Shown: positions 9,027-17,680, counted from the first letter of the stretch. The stretch is DNA of 64,000 nt from Paenibacillus gyeongsangnamensis (GCF_027533625.1 NZ_JAQAGZ010000019.1:122635-186634); one strand, 5' to 3'. Notes: a model not told the origin generated them from the sequence alone. Numbers and translations: made by a program.

Positions 9027-9533
9027 TCATTTCCATCCGGTACGTTTCAGTATCTCATTCACAAATTCGCTCTTTGCATTTGTATATGCCGCACGGTCAT
9101 TGTGAAATCGTTGTGCAAGTTCTAACTTCAAGAAACCGTACATTTTGGAGTCCTCCGGATGACTTCTCAAATAATCTCGAAACAGGATATGACGTTTATA
9201 TTCGGCGGTTTCTACCGTGCACACATACAGGTGATGCCAAGGGACATTGTCGGGGGGAATAAAAGCTTCCCGTCCGGAAGTGCCTAAATCACCTTCATGA
9301 ACATAGCCTAGGGTGGCGAGCCTTTGAATGGCAGTATGAACATCAGCTTGCGTAGACACGACCACATCCATATCAACAATCGGTTTAGCTGCTAACCCTG
9401 GAACAGATGTACTCCCTACGTGTTCTATCGTGAGTACAAGGTCGCTTAAAACTGGAAGCACAAAGTCTTGTAACTTTCCAAACAATCGAACCCAATCGGG
9501 ATCATATTGTACGACTATTACACTTGAACCCAT
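9027..9533 (-). CDS. GrpB (UPF0157) family nucleotidyltransferase-like protein
   Basis: 168 aa, the usual GrpB length. The defining block HVGSTSVPGLAAKPIVDMDV (about residues 38-57) is intact, followed by WHHLYVC and HILFRDYLRSHP. The fold is of the polymerase-beta nucleotidyltransferase type, with the GS and DMD residues as the likely active site. The substrate is unknown. It is a single gene in an accessory region. Confidence 0.85.
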   Translation of the reverse strand: MGSSVIVVQYDPDWVRLFGKLQDFVLPVLSDLVLTIEHVGSTSVPGLAAKPIVDMDVVVSTQADVHTAIQRLATLGYVHEGDLGTSGREAFIPPDNVPWHHLYVCTVETAEYKRHILFRDYLRSHPEDSKMYGFLKLELAQRFHNDRAAYTNAKSEFVNEILKRTGWK

Positions 9534-9611
9534 ATAACTCTCCCCTCAATATGTTTACTAACTACTTGTACTACAGCTTTTTGCATATTCCTGCCCGATG
9601 AATAGCTGAAC

Positions 9612-9648
9612 GGAGCTGCCAGCATTGTTCAGCGGCAGCTCCATTGTG
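9612..9648. repeat. Short intergenic hairpin element, copy
   Basis: GGAGCTGCC - AGCATTGTTCAGC - GGCAGCTCC, a perfect 9-bp stem between grpB-like and pyrE-like genes. Confidence 0.5.
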
Positions 9649-9672
9649 AGGTATAATCTGCTTTTGTCTCAA

Positions 9673-10215
9673 TTACCTTAAAGCATTGTTAAGACTTGCC
9701 TCAACGAGTTCCTCCATCTTAAATAAGGACAAGAATATAAGCCCTGAAGCCTCAAGATTATCCCTGCCTTGTTGTTCACGTTCGATGACACATAATACGT
9801 TTTTCACAATGGCACCAAAATTTTTCAAATCTTGGGCACTTAACAATATTTGTCCGCCTGTCGTAACAACATCCTCGATGATGCAAACATTTTTGGCCCG
9901 GATATCAGTTCCCTCAGCCAGTTTGCAGGTTCCATATTCTTTAGCTTTTTTTCTTACAAAAACGACTGGAATGCCTGTCTTTAACGATAAGGCTGTTGCA
10001 ATAGGAATTCCGCCCATTTCAAGACCCGCCAATATCTCAGTGTCTTTTGGAATTAATTCTGATAAAAGCTCGGCAATTTCATTTAACAAACCAGGGTTTG
10101 ATTCGAACAAATATTTGTCAAAGTAATCATTTGACACCTTTCCCGACCTTAACTTAAAAGTACCCGTCAAATGTGCTGTTTTATATATCTCGTTGGCTAA
10201 TGCTAGTCTTTCCAT
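9673..10215 (-). CDS. pyrE: Orotate phosphoribosyltransferase
   Basis: 180 aa. It converts orotate and PRPP to orotidine 5'-phosphate in pyrimidine synthesis. The PRPP-binding motif CIIEDVVTTGGQ is intact (about residues 110-121), as are FVRKKAKEYGT and the Gly-rich LEMGGIPIATA. It is not in a pyr operon. It stands alone among accessory genes, so it may be a second copy or an OPRT-like salvage enzyme. No PyrR leader or other regulatory feature is evident upstream. Confidence 0.85.
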   Translation of the reverse strand: MERLALANEIYKTAHLTGTFKLRSGKVSNDYFDKYLFESNPGLLNEIAELLSELIPKDTEILAGLEMGGIPIATALSLKTGIPVVFVRKKAKEYGTCKLAEGTDIRAKNVCIIEDVVTTGGQILLSAQDLKNFGAIVKNVLCVIEREQQGRDNLEASGLIFLSLFKMEELVEASLNNALR

Positions 10216-10284
10216 TTCGCATCTACCCCCAGATTTTTCTTTATTTTACCATAATAAATTCACTTAAGATATCTGCCAGTTAGC

Positions 10285-10362
10285 ACAGCGAGGCTGCCGA
10301 TCAATGTCTGCGGCAGCCTCGTGATTTAATTTAATGAACTATTGTCTCCGTTAGTTGAGCGA
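10285..10362. repeat. Short intergenic hairpin element, best-preserved copy
   Basis: GAGGCTGCCG - ATCAATGTCTG - CGGCAGCCTC is a perfect 10-bp stem. The tail is AATGAACTATTGTCTCCGTTAG. This copy best shows the consensus of the family. Confidence 0.6.
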
Positions 10363-10391
10363 TTGGGTAACTTCTTAGAGGATTTAAAAGC

Positions 10392-11160
10392 TTATTCAAC
10401 GTGAATTGGGCTTCCGCGCGAAGACCCGTCTGGATTCACGAAGTATATGTAATAGTCTCCCGGCAATAAGTCAGAGGGAATGGTCAATATAATAGAGAAG
10501 CGGCCATATTGGGGGATAGCTTCCTTCCGCAACAATACTTTATTCCCTTCCCTCAGCTCCAACTTTACATTTCCGTCAGTCCACCCGTTTCCTTTTAATT
10601 CAAAACTCCCACCTGCCTGAACGGTTTTTGGATAATCATACATCGAAACAGTTGGCATCCATATCTCATGATCCTTCACAATCAAAACGATAAAGTGACG
10701 GGGCCATAGCAAAAACCGATTTATGTTGTTTATTTGCTGAATCCATTACGATCACCCGGTCTTCCGCCGCTGAACAAGCGATTGTAATAGATCCGGTTTT
10801 ATCGGTACTTCGGTTGCAATGGGACGCAGGCGTAATATCTACAACCGTGTTATTCTTGCGTACAAACTGCAAATGCCAACCCCGGTGAGGCGCTGACAGT
10901 GAAGTATCCGCAACCGTCCGCGCTTCGTCATACCACTGAGCTAGTTGTTCTATTTTGCCGTCGTCGAGTCCAGCGAAAAGTGGCTGATTTACGTTGATAT
11001 TTGGCAGAGGGAAGGCAATTCTCACTAAGTTAATATCAGCAGCAGATAGTATAGGAACCTTTTTAGGAACCAGTTTCTGTTTTAAACCTGATTGATTTAT
11101 TAATAAGGTGAGTGCAAGAAGAGTCAACGTTGTAGCCCAAATCGATGTAGTCGTCCTCAA
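10392..11160 (-). pseudogene. Secreted hypothetical protein, frameshifted
   Basis: The first frame (11160 to 10666) begins with a hydrophobic anchor (ATTLTLLALTLLINQSG) and continues as a soluble domain with WYDEARTVADTSL. It breaks after FAMAPSLYRF. The second frame (open from 10712) overlaps it and continues DHEIWMPTVSMYDYPKTVQAGG...GSFELKGNGW to the stop at 10392. A one-base change near 10670-10690 explains both. The second half looks like a small Ig-like or beta-sandwich domain. I do not recognise the family. If the base is wrong in the assembly, this is one secreted protein of about 255 aa. Confidence 0.5.
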
Positions 11161-11636
11161 CCATGTCCCCCCTAATTCACTTGTATCTTAAAGACGTATC
11201 AATTGGTACGAAAGTTTCGGAACTTAAATACTAATCGGTGACCCTGATGTTTCTTCCTTGTTCTTATATTCGTAACGCCAGCCGACACCTTTGCTCTTAT
11301 GGGACGTAGCAATGCGAGATACATTAACTTAGAGTAGTCAAATAAAACTCGGCGGACGTAAACTGCCCGTTACTTCAATGACCAAGAGCAGGTCGCCGCG
11401 GCACCTACTCAAATTGAAATCATTCACTAGCGTTACCCGTCGTATCAACATCTCCGCCCTTTCGCTCAATCCAATAATTTCAATTACTGGTTTAATTCTA
11501 TTTACATGTATTTCTCTTCTCATCTGAGGTAAAAGAAAGGTTTCCAAGCCTCCATGAAAATAAGCAATCGATAAGAAACCAGTGAATTGAACAGATGATA
11601 CAATAATTAAAACGTGAACTAAGGAGAGATTAACTA
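11161..11636. other. Intergenic region, no clear gene
   Basis: On the minus strand a short open stretch near 11240-11330 (VSRIATSHKSKGVGWRYEYK) looks like a gene tail without a body. A TTG-started frame at 11338-11547 has no usable RBS and no family resemblance. The promoter for the esterase gene should lie in the last 80 bp. Confidence 0.35.
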
Positions 11637-12263
11637 ATGGATCAAATTAATGACAAGTTAAAATTACATTACTTCCTCTCATTACCGAATAACATAGAAA
11701 ATAATCGAGATTATCCACTTATTGTTTTTCTCCATGGTGTGAATCAAAGGGGAAATGATACTAAGCTTTTAAAGAGCAGTGGTTTTCCGCGAAGTTTACA
11801 TAATATTACTGAAACACCATTTATTATATTTTCCCCACAGTGCCCTGCCGGTTTATTTTGGAATATGATTACTGACGCAATAAAGGCCCTACTTGACGAG
11901 ATTATTTCGAAAAATCCTGTGGACCCAAAGAGAGTGTATCTGATTGGAGCAAGCATGGGAGGTTATGGCGCTTGGGATTTGGCCATTAAATTTCCGGAGA
12001 GGTTTGCTGCAGTTGTGCCGATCTGTGGAGGATGGGCACCCGAACAAGCCTATATCTTAAAAAATGTCCCAGTGTGGGCATTTCATGGTGCTGAAGATGA
12101 TATCGTGCCTTTGAAGGAAACGCTCAACATGGTAGAAGCTTTAAAAAAACACGGAGGAAAAGTGGAATTAACCGTTTATCCGGATGCCGGTCATGACATT
12201 GGGACAATAACGTATAACAACCCATTGCTTTATGAGTGGCTCTTACGACACAAAATCATGTAG
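11637..12263 (+). CDS. Alpha/beta-hydrolase esterase (prolyl oligopeptidase/dienelactone-hydrolase type)
   Basis: 208 aa. The nucleophile elbow GASMGG (Ser at about residue 107), the acid in GAEDDIVP (Asp about 158) and the His in DAGHD (about 187) form a complete catalytic triad. The oxyanion region is FLHGVNQRGND. No signal peptide is present, so it is cytosolic. The family includes carboxylesterases and PHB-depolymerase-like enzymes; the substrate is not predictable. The RBS is AAGGAGAG. A DinB-like pseudogene follows 17 bp downstream on the same strand. Confidence 0.85.
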   Translation: MDQINDKLKLHYFLSLPNNIENNRDYPLIVFLHGVNQRGNDTKLLKSSGFPRSLHNITETPFIIFSPQCPAGLFWNMITDAIKALLDEIISKNPVDPKRVYLIGASMGGYGAWDLAIKFPERFAAVVPICGGWAPEQAYILKNVPVWAFHGAEDDIVPLKETLNMVEALKKHGGKVELTVYPDAGHDIGTITYNNPLLYEWLLRHKIM

Positions 12264-12280
12264 AAGAAAGGTGAGAGAAG

Positions 12281-12732
12281 ATGAACCACCTTGTATTTAA
12301 ACAATTTGAGTTGACGAGAGGTTTTTTATCGGTACAGTAGAGTCCATCCCAGAGGAGATAATCGATGTAAAGCCGGAAGGCTTTAACAATACGATCCATT
12401 GGCACATCGGTCATGTATTAACGATTACAGAAGGAGTTATTAGCTATCCCCACAAATCTACAATCCATCTGCCGGAAAACTATATCGAATTATTTGACAC
12501 AGGCACAAGGCCGACTGAATGGAAAGGAGATATACCTTCTGTAGATAAACTCATCTTGCAATTAAAGGATCAGTTGGTCCGTTTACAACAAATTCCTTCT
12601 GGGAAGATAAATGAGAGACTGGAAAATCCATTTGAAACCTTCGGAGAATTCGCAAGCTTAGTGTTATTACACGAAGGCATCCATTTGGGACAAATTTCAA
12701 TAATGAAGCGAATGATCGAATATGTTAAATAA
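12281..12732 (+). pseudogene. DinB-family protein, single-base frameshift
   Basis: The frame opens MNHLVFKQFELTRGF, meets a stop after 18 codons, and then continues in the next frame as IGTVESIPEEIIDVKPEGFN...HWHIGHVLTITEG...LLHEGIHLGQISIMKRMIEYVK. Adding one T to the run GGTTTTTTA (about 12322) restores a full DinB protein of 150 aa. The three His that bind the metal (HWHIGH, and H-x3-H in HEGIHLGQ) are intact, so the loss is recent or is a homopolymer sequencing error. Confidence 0.75.
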
Positions 12733-12974
12733 ATCATTACTACGACATTTTGATTCGTTCGCTCCCTTGATTACCATATATAGGTACCTGAGTAGTAACA
12801 ATAATTCTATAAAACACTAGTCGTTAATTTCACTAATCTGCCCAATAGCTTAATGAGGTTGTTCGATTATCTTCGGCAGACTCTACTGCCTGATCATTAT
12901 AAGTCTATACTTTATGTAAATTTTTGTATAAACTTATTAATGCCGGCCGGCAAACTTGATCGGAGGTGGGACTT

Positions 12975-13766
12975 ATTTTCCCGGATATATATCAGCATCC
13001 TGAGTATTTAAAAGGACAAACAAGGGCTTGGTGCAATCAGCTTGCAACACAAACAGGAAAATACGAATATACTTGGAACTACACATGCGAAGGTGTTGCG
13101 GCAGAAGACGTTTTTACAGAGGAGTTATCGAAGCTTATCCGTGGAAATGTACTTGATGTAGGGTGTGGCCACGGGGAGTATACGAACCGTTGGGCGGATC
13201 AAGCCGATGAAGTCATTGGCTATGACATGACAGAGGGTTTTCTCGCGACGGCTAACCGTAACAGTAAATCGAATGTTCGTTATGTTCTTGGATATACACA
13301 TAACGATGGTCTTCCGTTTGCGGATCGGTATTTCAACGTCGCGTATACGAAGAAGGGGCCGGGTAGTTGGTATCCCGATGTGAATCGTATTCTTAAATCA
13401 GAAGCCGATGTCTTGTCCCTTCATCCCGCAGATGGGAACGGGGAAGGTTGCGAGCTCGGCACTTATTTCCCAGGCTTGTTCTTCCCTCCAACGAAGGGAA
13501 CTCCGATATTGAACAAAATCAATGCGTATCTTGCAGACAGCCGTTTACACGTCATAGAAAATCATATCTTACGGGAAACGATCTATATCCCGACTCCCGA
13601 AGACATTCTAACAATGGTGTGCTTCGGCCAAAGCGAACGTTTCGCCCAATTCGTCAAAGAAACGTGTTTTGACGGAATCCAAATGCAATTTGAACATTAC
13701 GCCAGCGACAAAGGTGTCCACACAACGAATTTTTACTACCTCATACGTGCAAAAGCCACTGGTTGA
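12975..13766 (+). CDS. SAM-dependent methyltransferase, class I
   Basis: About 263 aa. Motif I is VLDVGCGHGEY (about residues 59-69), followed by DEVIGYDMTE (motif II) and GLPFADRYFNVAYT (motif IV). The substrate is unknown. Start choice: the only canonical in-frame codon is GTG at 12966, which overlaps the GGAGG itself. GGAGG (12962-12966) is exactly 8 nt from an in-frame ATT (12975). Either a rare ATT start is used or the original ATG has mutated. It stands alone. Confidence 0.75.
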   Translation: MFPDIYQHPEYLKGQTRAWCNQLATQTGKYEYTWNYTCEGVAAEDVFTEELSKLIRGNVLDVGCGHGEYTNRWADQADEVIGYDMTEGFLATANRNSKSNVRYVLGYTHNDGLPFADRYFNVAYTKKGPGSWYPDVNRILKSEADVLSLHPADGNGEGCELGTYFPGLFFPPTKGTPILNKINAYLADSRLHVIENHILRETIYIPTPEDILTMVCFGQSERFAQFVKETCFDGIQMQFEHYASDKGVHTTNFYYLIRAKATG

Positions 13767-14165
13767 ACAATCAGACGAATCGAAGTGTTAGAGTAGCATA
13801 CTTGTTAATTACTTAAATAAACCAAAAGAGGAGCTTCCTCAAGCAAGCTCCTCTACTAACGTGCCCGTTAATTCTCTGTTCTCCTTTAATTGAGTGTTAC
13901 CTGCGATCCAAAAAGGAGTTCGAATGAACGCAACGTGAGGTAAGCTGAGCAGTTCATACAGAGTGTAAAGGAGACAACTCTCTAGACCAACGCAGCGTAT
14001 TTTTCTCGTGCCCACGCCTTCTGCACTTCTCCGATCTCTGTCGGGAATGGGATTAGGTTCTTGTCATCGTCAATTGACAAGAACCTAATCTATTCTGAGG
14101 GAGTTCAATCTTCAGGGATCAAAAAAGATAGTAATTAAATTAGTCTTAATAATTTTCTCTTAAGC
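13767..14165. other. Intergenic region with two strong hairpins
   Basis: AGAGGAGCTT/AAGCTCCTCT (13827-13853) is followed by CTAACGTGCCCGTTAATT, another member of the hairpin family. GATTAGGTTCTTGTC/GACAAGAACCTAATC (14051-14090) is a perfect 15-bp inverted repeat. On the minus strand a 28-codon tail ending at about 13985 reads NLIPFPTEIGEVQKAWAREK, clearly protein-like but with no body left. It appears to be the 3' end of a deleted gene. Confidence 0.45.
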
Positions 14166-15293
14166 TCAAGTCGTTAATTTAGCATATACAACAAAGAACG
14201 CCATCACTTCTCCAATAATTATGTAATTTGGTATAAAGAAAAACAAATCCACTGTAAAAAAAACTCCCAGGAATCCTAACAATATCGCTAAATGAGATAT
14301 CCCCAATCTAAGATGTATATGTCTATATTTATGGAAGACCAATGAAGTTGAAAAAAAGTAAAGCAATACGGATCCAAAAATAAAGCTTAACATAAATAAA
14401 TAATTTAATTGTTCCAAAAATAACAATTGAATCGAAGCTGCGATCATACACATGGATAAATAAATGAATAAATGACCATAAATTATGGTTTGCCCTGCCG
14501 TCTCTATTGTTTTGTCCACTTTCTTTTCGACATTGTCAAAATATTGCCACCACATAGCAATAATTAACAAAAAAGTCATTGACGCAAATAAAATAGATTG
14601 CCATGTCCAGTAGCTAGACTGCAATACTGTTAGTATACTTATTACTGCTTCGCCAAGAAGAATAAGTGTAAACAGTGAGAAGCGTTCTAATAAATGGTGA
14701 GTATTTATTGGGCTTTTCACCAAGTATTGCCGGCCAATTAATGGAAGCAATATGTCTACAGCAATTCCCGCATACAAAACTACATAACGAATCCACGAGT
14801 CAAAGAATAGCGATAAAGATGATATCACCAAACCAATCCAAAAGCGACTCCCCAAATAACGGGCAGTGATCTTTCTATGTGCTTCTTCTTTCTTGTGTAC
14901 CGAAAGATATTGAATGGCAGTCATAGCTCTTAAACCAATATAGCCTATTAAGAATGGAATATAATATTGATCAAAATTAACTGATAGGCTTGCCGTCATT
15001 ATTAGTACAAAAAATAATTGTAGAATCAGAAATATTCGGTGAGATATGATATCTTGTCCAAACCGATTTACAAAGAGCGATTGTCCTACCCAAGCCCACC
15101 AAATCGGAACAAATATTAGAACAAATTTCGTTAAGTATTCTACTGGAATTGAGCCATATTTGACATGTATCAAGACATGACTCGCTTTTGAAACTGCCGC
15201 TACAAAAAGTAGATCATAAAATAGTTCCAGCCAGGTAACTTTCTTCTCAGCAAATGCTGCATTGCGTTGAAATCCTGATGAATCTTTATTCAT
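14166..15293 (-). CDS. Low temperature requirement protein A (LtrA) family
   Basis: 375-aa integral membrane protein with about ten helices. The family motifs TWLELFYDLLFVAAV (N-terminal) and LLERFSLFTLILLGEAVISI (about residue 205) are intact. The ATG at 15293 has AAGGAG 7 nt upstream, so the longer frame to 15335 is not used. LtrA was named from a Listeria cold-growth mutant. The biochemical function is unknown. No operon partner. Confidence 0.88.
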   Translation of the reverse strand: MNKDSSGFQRNAAFAEKKVTWLELFYDLLFVAAVSKASHVLIHVKYGSIPVEYLTKFVLIFVPIWWAWVGQSLFVNRFGQDIISHRIFLILQLFFVLIMTASLSVNFDQYYIPFLIGYIGLRAMTAIQYLSVHKKEEAHRKITARYLGSRFWIGLVISSLSLFFDSWIRYVVLYAGIAVDILLPLIGRQYLVKSPINTHHLLERFSLFTLILLGEAVISILTVLQSSYWTWQSILFASMTFLLIIAMWWQYFDNVEKKVDKTIETAGQTIIYGHLFIYLSMCMIAASIQLLFLEQLNYLFMLSFIFGSVLLYFFSTSLVFHKYRHIHLRLGISHLAILLGFLGVFFTVDLFFFIPNYIIIGEVMAFFVVYAKLTT

Positions 15294-15583
15294 CAATGTG
15301 CTCCTTTGCTTTTGATGTATTGGATCCCCCATCACAAATTATTTGAGTACTAACCCATCTTAGCTGATGTGATCGATTACGGATAGGGGGACAGCGATAC
15401 CATTCTCAAAAATGGTGATTGTCTAACGTCCGGGGCATGACTAGTACCGATACGACACCTTTAACATAATTTGGGAGTAGTCGCATGGTAACCCACCAGC
15501 GATCCCACATTGCCTGTCGCACCTATGACCCACAGTTTCACGAATTGAACCGAATCAAAACAAGACTTGAAAGGAGCAGATGT

Positions 15584-15802
15584 ATGAGTGGTGTTCACCC
15601 GGCCACCCGCATCGGCCATGTTCACCTGAAGGTATCTGATCTCGAGCGTTCCATCCGATTCTACACGGAGGTCCTCGGCTTTGATCTGGTGAATCGGATG
15701 GGAAACAGACTTGCATCAGACGGCCGACTGGCCATTGATGAGTTCAACGCCTGGCTCGACCTTGTGGCACCCGATTACCCAATCGTTTTACGAATTAATT
15801 AA
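15584..15802 (+). pseudogene. VOC (glyoxalase/dioxygenase) protein, truncated
   Basis: From the ATG at 15584 (AAGGAG 7 nt upstream) it reads HVHLKVSDLERSIRFYTEVL, the first beta-alpha-beta unit of a catechol-2,3-dioxygenase-like VOC protein. After residue 41 it jumps to an unrelated tail (RLASDGRLAIDEFNAW...) and stops at 73 aa. Full-length members have 150-290 aa and further metal ligands. An internal deletion is the simplest reading. Confidence 0.65.
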
Positions 15803-15811
15803 ATCCTAAAA

Positions 15812-15843
15812 CAAAAAGAGTGGCTGCATGAATAGAGCCACTC
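15812..15843 (-). terminator. Rho-independent terminator
   Basis: Minus strand: AGAGTGGCTC - TATTCATGC - AGCCACTCT followed by TTTTTG. It lies 3 bp beyond the stop at 15846, which supports that small ORF as a real transcription unit. Confidence 0.75.
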
Positions 15844-15845
15844 TC

Positions 15846-16061
15846 TTATTGATCCTCATCCAGGCCGACGGCCGAATCAAGCACCCTGTCTTGCGGAACG
15901 CTCGTGAGATCCAGCTTTTGCTTCACCTGATCATCCATATTCCCATACCAGGCCTCAAAGGAGTCATCCAATTGCTCCTCTCGATTACGATCCTCGTTCA
16001 CATCCGAATCAACTTCGACTTCATTACCTAATACCCCGTAGTCGTCTTTAGGATGGATCAT
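15846..16061 (-). CDS. Small acidic hypothetical protein
   Basis: 71 aa from the ATG at 16061 (AAGGAG about 12 nt upstream), or 88 aa from a TTG at 16112 with no RBS. It is very acidic (NEVEVDSDVNEDRNREEQLD) with no Cys, membrane segment or known motif. The directly abutting terminator argues for expression. It may belong with the neighbouring DUF302 gene, but there is 110 bp between them. Function unknown. Confidence 0.45.
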   Translation of the reverse strand: MIHPKDDYGVLGNEVEVDSDVNEDRNREEQLDDSFEAWYGNMDDQVKQKLDLTSVPQDRVLDSAVGLDEDQ

Positions 16062-16170
16062 GCTTTGCTTCAGCTCCTTCGGTATACAGATCGAATTAAA
16101 ATCCCCTGTCAAAATCCATTTTATGCAAGGTCATGTTATTGTCAGACTCCAGGCTGGGTTCCCGGCTAGA

Positions 16171-16560
16171 TCATACGGATTTCGTTTTATCAATACAAAA
16201 AATTAATCTTTTTTCAACATCCTCGGCAATACCTTGAAGCGCACCGTTATCGACCATTCCAATTAACGCCGTCGGTTTGGGAAGTCCGATTTTTGTTTTT
16301 CCTTGGTCCTCGTATACGGTTATTTTACACGGCAAGAAATAGCCGACGACCGCATTTTCACTTAACACACGTTTGGCTTCGACAGGATTACAGACTTCAA
16401 GAATGTGATACCTTTGATGAAACTCTATTCCTTTCTCCTTCAGCTTCTCTTGCATGTCTAAATGCCACAATACACCGAATTTTTCTTCCTTCAGGTTATG
16501 CTCGAGTTTATCAATAACTTGTTCTACCGTTTGACTGGTCTCAACGGTGTAATGAAACAT
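16171..16560 (-). CDS. DUF302 domain protein
   Basis: 129 aa, single DUF302 domain with the typical core FHQRYHILEVCNPVEAKRVL and VGYFLPCKITVYED. The Cys in EVCNP and in LPCKI are the usual family positions. Function is not known. DUF302 genes are often found beside rhodanese and sulfur-transfer genes, as here: the persulfide locus starts 360 bp away. No ATACC-N6-GGTAT operator is visible in front of it. Confidence 0.85.
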   Translation of the reverse strand: MFHYTVETSQTVEQVIDKLEHNLKEEKFGVLWHLDMQEKLKEKGIEFHQRYHILEVCNPVEAKRVLSENAVVGYFLPCKITVYEDQGKTKIGLPKPTALIGMVDNGALQGIAEDVEKRLIFCIDKTKSV

Positions 16561-16658
16561 AAGCTCTTACCACCCTTTCATAAATTTCTTATTTACAATG
16601 AATTCGACTCCATATTATAATTCATAGTATATCAATCGGATTTAAGGAGGTATTCGGG

Positions 16659-16829
16659 ATGGATTTAATAAGTAAACTTACTCAAGAAAAGTGCCCTATT
16701 TGCAAAGATACGCTTATCACTAACAAATCAAATACGCTTTTTTCGCATATCATTAAGTCCTGCCCAAAGGATCATTACGAAAAGGAATTCATACCATCCC
16801 TGGAAGGGTATGTGGAACATTACAAGTAG
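16659..16829 (+). CDS. Small Cys/His (zinc-finger-like) protein
   Basis: 56 aa from an ATG with AAGGAGG 8 nt upstream. CPIC near residue 12 and HIIKSCPKDH near residue 35 give a C-x2-C ... H-x4-C-x3-H pattern, as in small zinc-binding domains. It is divergent from the DUF302 gene, and their start codons are 98 bp apart. It points toward the rhodanese gene from the opposite strand. No family name can be given. Confidence 0.6.
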   Translation: MDLISKLTQEKCPICKDTLITNKSNTLFSHIIKSCPKDHYEKEFIPSLEGYVEHYK

Positions 16830-16874
16830 CAACAAAATAAGTATTGGCAAACAAATGAAACTTATGTACAGGCA

Positions 16875-16915
16875 AAAAAAATCATTAGCCTCATCGATGA
16901 GCTAATGATTTTTTC
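16875..16915. terminator. Bidirectional terminator
   Basis: AAAAAAATCATTAGCtcatcgatgaGCTAATGATTTTTT is a perfect stem with T-runs on both strands. It serves both the plus-strand small protein and the minus-strand rhodanese that converge here. Confidence 0.85.
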
Positions 16916-16920
16916 TGTTT

Positions 16921-17307
16921 TCATTTCACTAATTTCCCATTCCAAGACATCATGCCGCCTTGCAAATGTGCAAGCTCGTGGAAGCCGTTCTTTTGAAGAA
17001 TGCGCGCCGCTTGTTTGCTTCTCATGCCGCTGCGGCAATACAAATATATACGTTTATCCGGCGGGATTTCACCAAATCGTTGTTTGATTTGAGATAAGGG
17101 AATGTTTATCGCTCCCGCAATATAGCCTTGCTTTACTTCACCGGGCTCACGGACATCAATCAATATTTTATTACGGTTTTCCTTTAACTCATCTTGAAAT
17201 TGATCAGGCATTAAATTTTTAAGACCTTTTACTCCGGCGAATCGGGAATAAACAAACCAGACAACGAGAATGATGATCGCGATATTTAATATGAGATTAT
17301 AATCCAT
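16921..17307 (-). CDS. Membrane-anchored rhodanese
   Basis: 128 aa. One N-terminal membrane helix (residues 5-22, LILNIAIIILVVWFVYSR) is followed by a single rhodanese domain with active-site loop CRSGMRS (Cys about residue 91). It would transfer sulfane sulfur at the inner face of the membrane. It lies 27 bp downstream of the CstR-like repressor on the same strand, so it is probably in the same autoregulated transcript. Confidence 0.9.
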   Translation of the reverse strand: MDYNLILNIAIIILVVWFVYSRFAGVKGLKNLMPDQFQDELKENRNKILIDVREPGEVKQGYIAGAINIPLSQIKQRFGEIPPDKRIYLYCRSGMRSKQAARILQKNGFHELAHLQGGMMSWNGKLVK

Positions 17308-17334
17308 TTTTAAGACCTCCTCCTTTCTCAGTCC

Positions 17335-17595
17335 TTAACGGCTTTTGACCAACAAATCAATCGCCTGCTGAACCACTTTACTCGAATCTCTTCCCGCTTC
17401 TTTTTCTTCCAGAATGCACTGCTCTAAATTTACTGCAACGATATAGGCAATTGCTTTATCCGCCGCGCTTCTTACGGCTGACAATTGGCTCACGACATCT
17501 TTACAAGGCTGCTCTTCCTCCATCATCTTTAACACTCCGCGAATTTGGCCTTCGACCCGCTTTAATCTTTTTTTCACATCATCATCGTATTGCAT
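17335..17595 (-). CDS. yrkD: CstR-type persulfide-sensing repressor (CsoR family; YrkD-like)
   Basis: 86 aa, all-helical CsoR family. Cys31 (QPCKDVV) and Cys60 (NLEQC) are present, while the His that CsoR uses for copper is Asn here (VNLEQC). In the family this pattern marks CstR, which senses persulfide by crosslinking the two Cys rather than binding copper. An operator ATACC-GGTATA-GGTAT lies just upstream, so it is likely autoregulated. The neighbourhood (rhodaneses, TusA, DsrE, persulfide dioxygenase) fits that role. Confidence 0.9.
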   Translation of the reverse strand: MQYDDDVKKRLKRVEGQIRGVLKMMEEEQPCKDVVSQLSAVRSAADKAIAYIVAVNLEQCILEEKEAGRDSSKVVQQAIDLLVKSR

Positions 17596-17616
17596 AGAAT
17601 AACCTCCTTTTCAGTT

Positions 17617-17632
17617 ATACCGGTATAGGTAT
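17617..17632. promoter_or_regulatory. Predicted CstR operator 1
   Basis: ATACC-GGTATA-GGTAT, 16 bp, 21 bp upstream of the yrkD start codon. It has the same outer half-sites and spacing as the sites at 21712 and 21860. Confidence 0.7.
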
Positions 17633-17680
17633 ATTATTGCCGAATGAATATACAATAACAATGTTAAAATAGGACAGCCG

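Noticed and set aside
11338..11547. 69-codon TTG-started frame
   Set aside because: No usable RBS at the TTG, and no similarity recognised.
2937..13905. Hairpin repeats considered as a CRISPR array
   Set aside because: The copies are hundreds to thousands of bases apart, are imperfect, and have no spacers of constant size; no cas genes are present.
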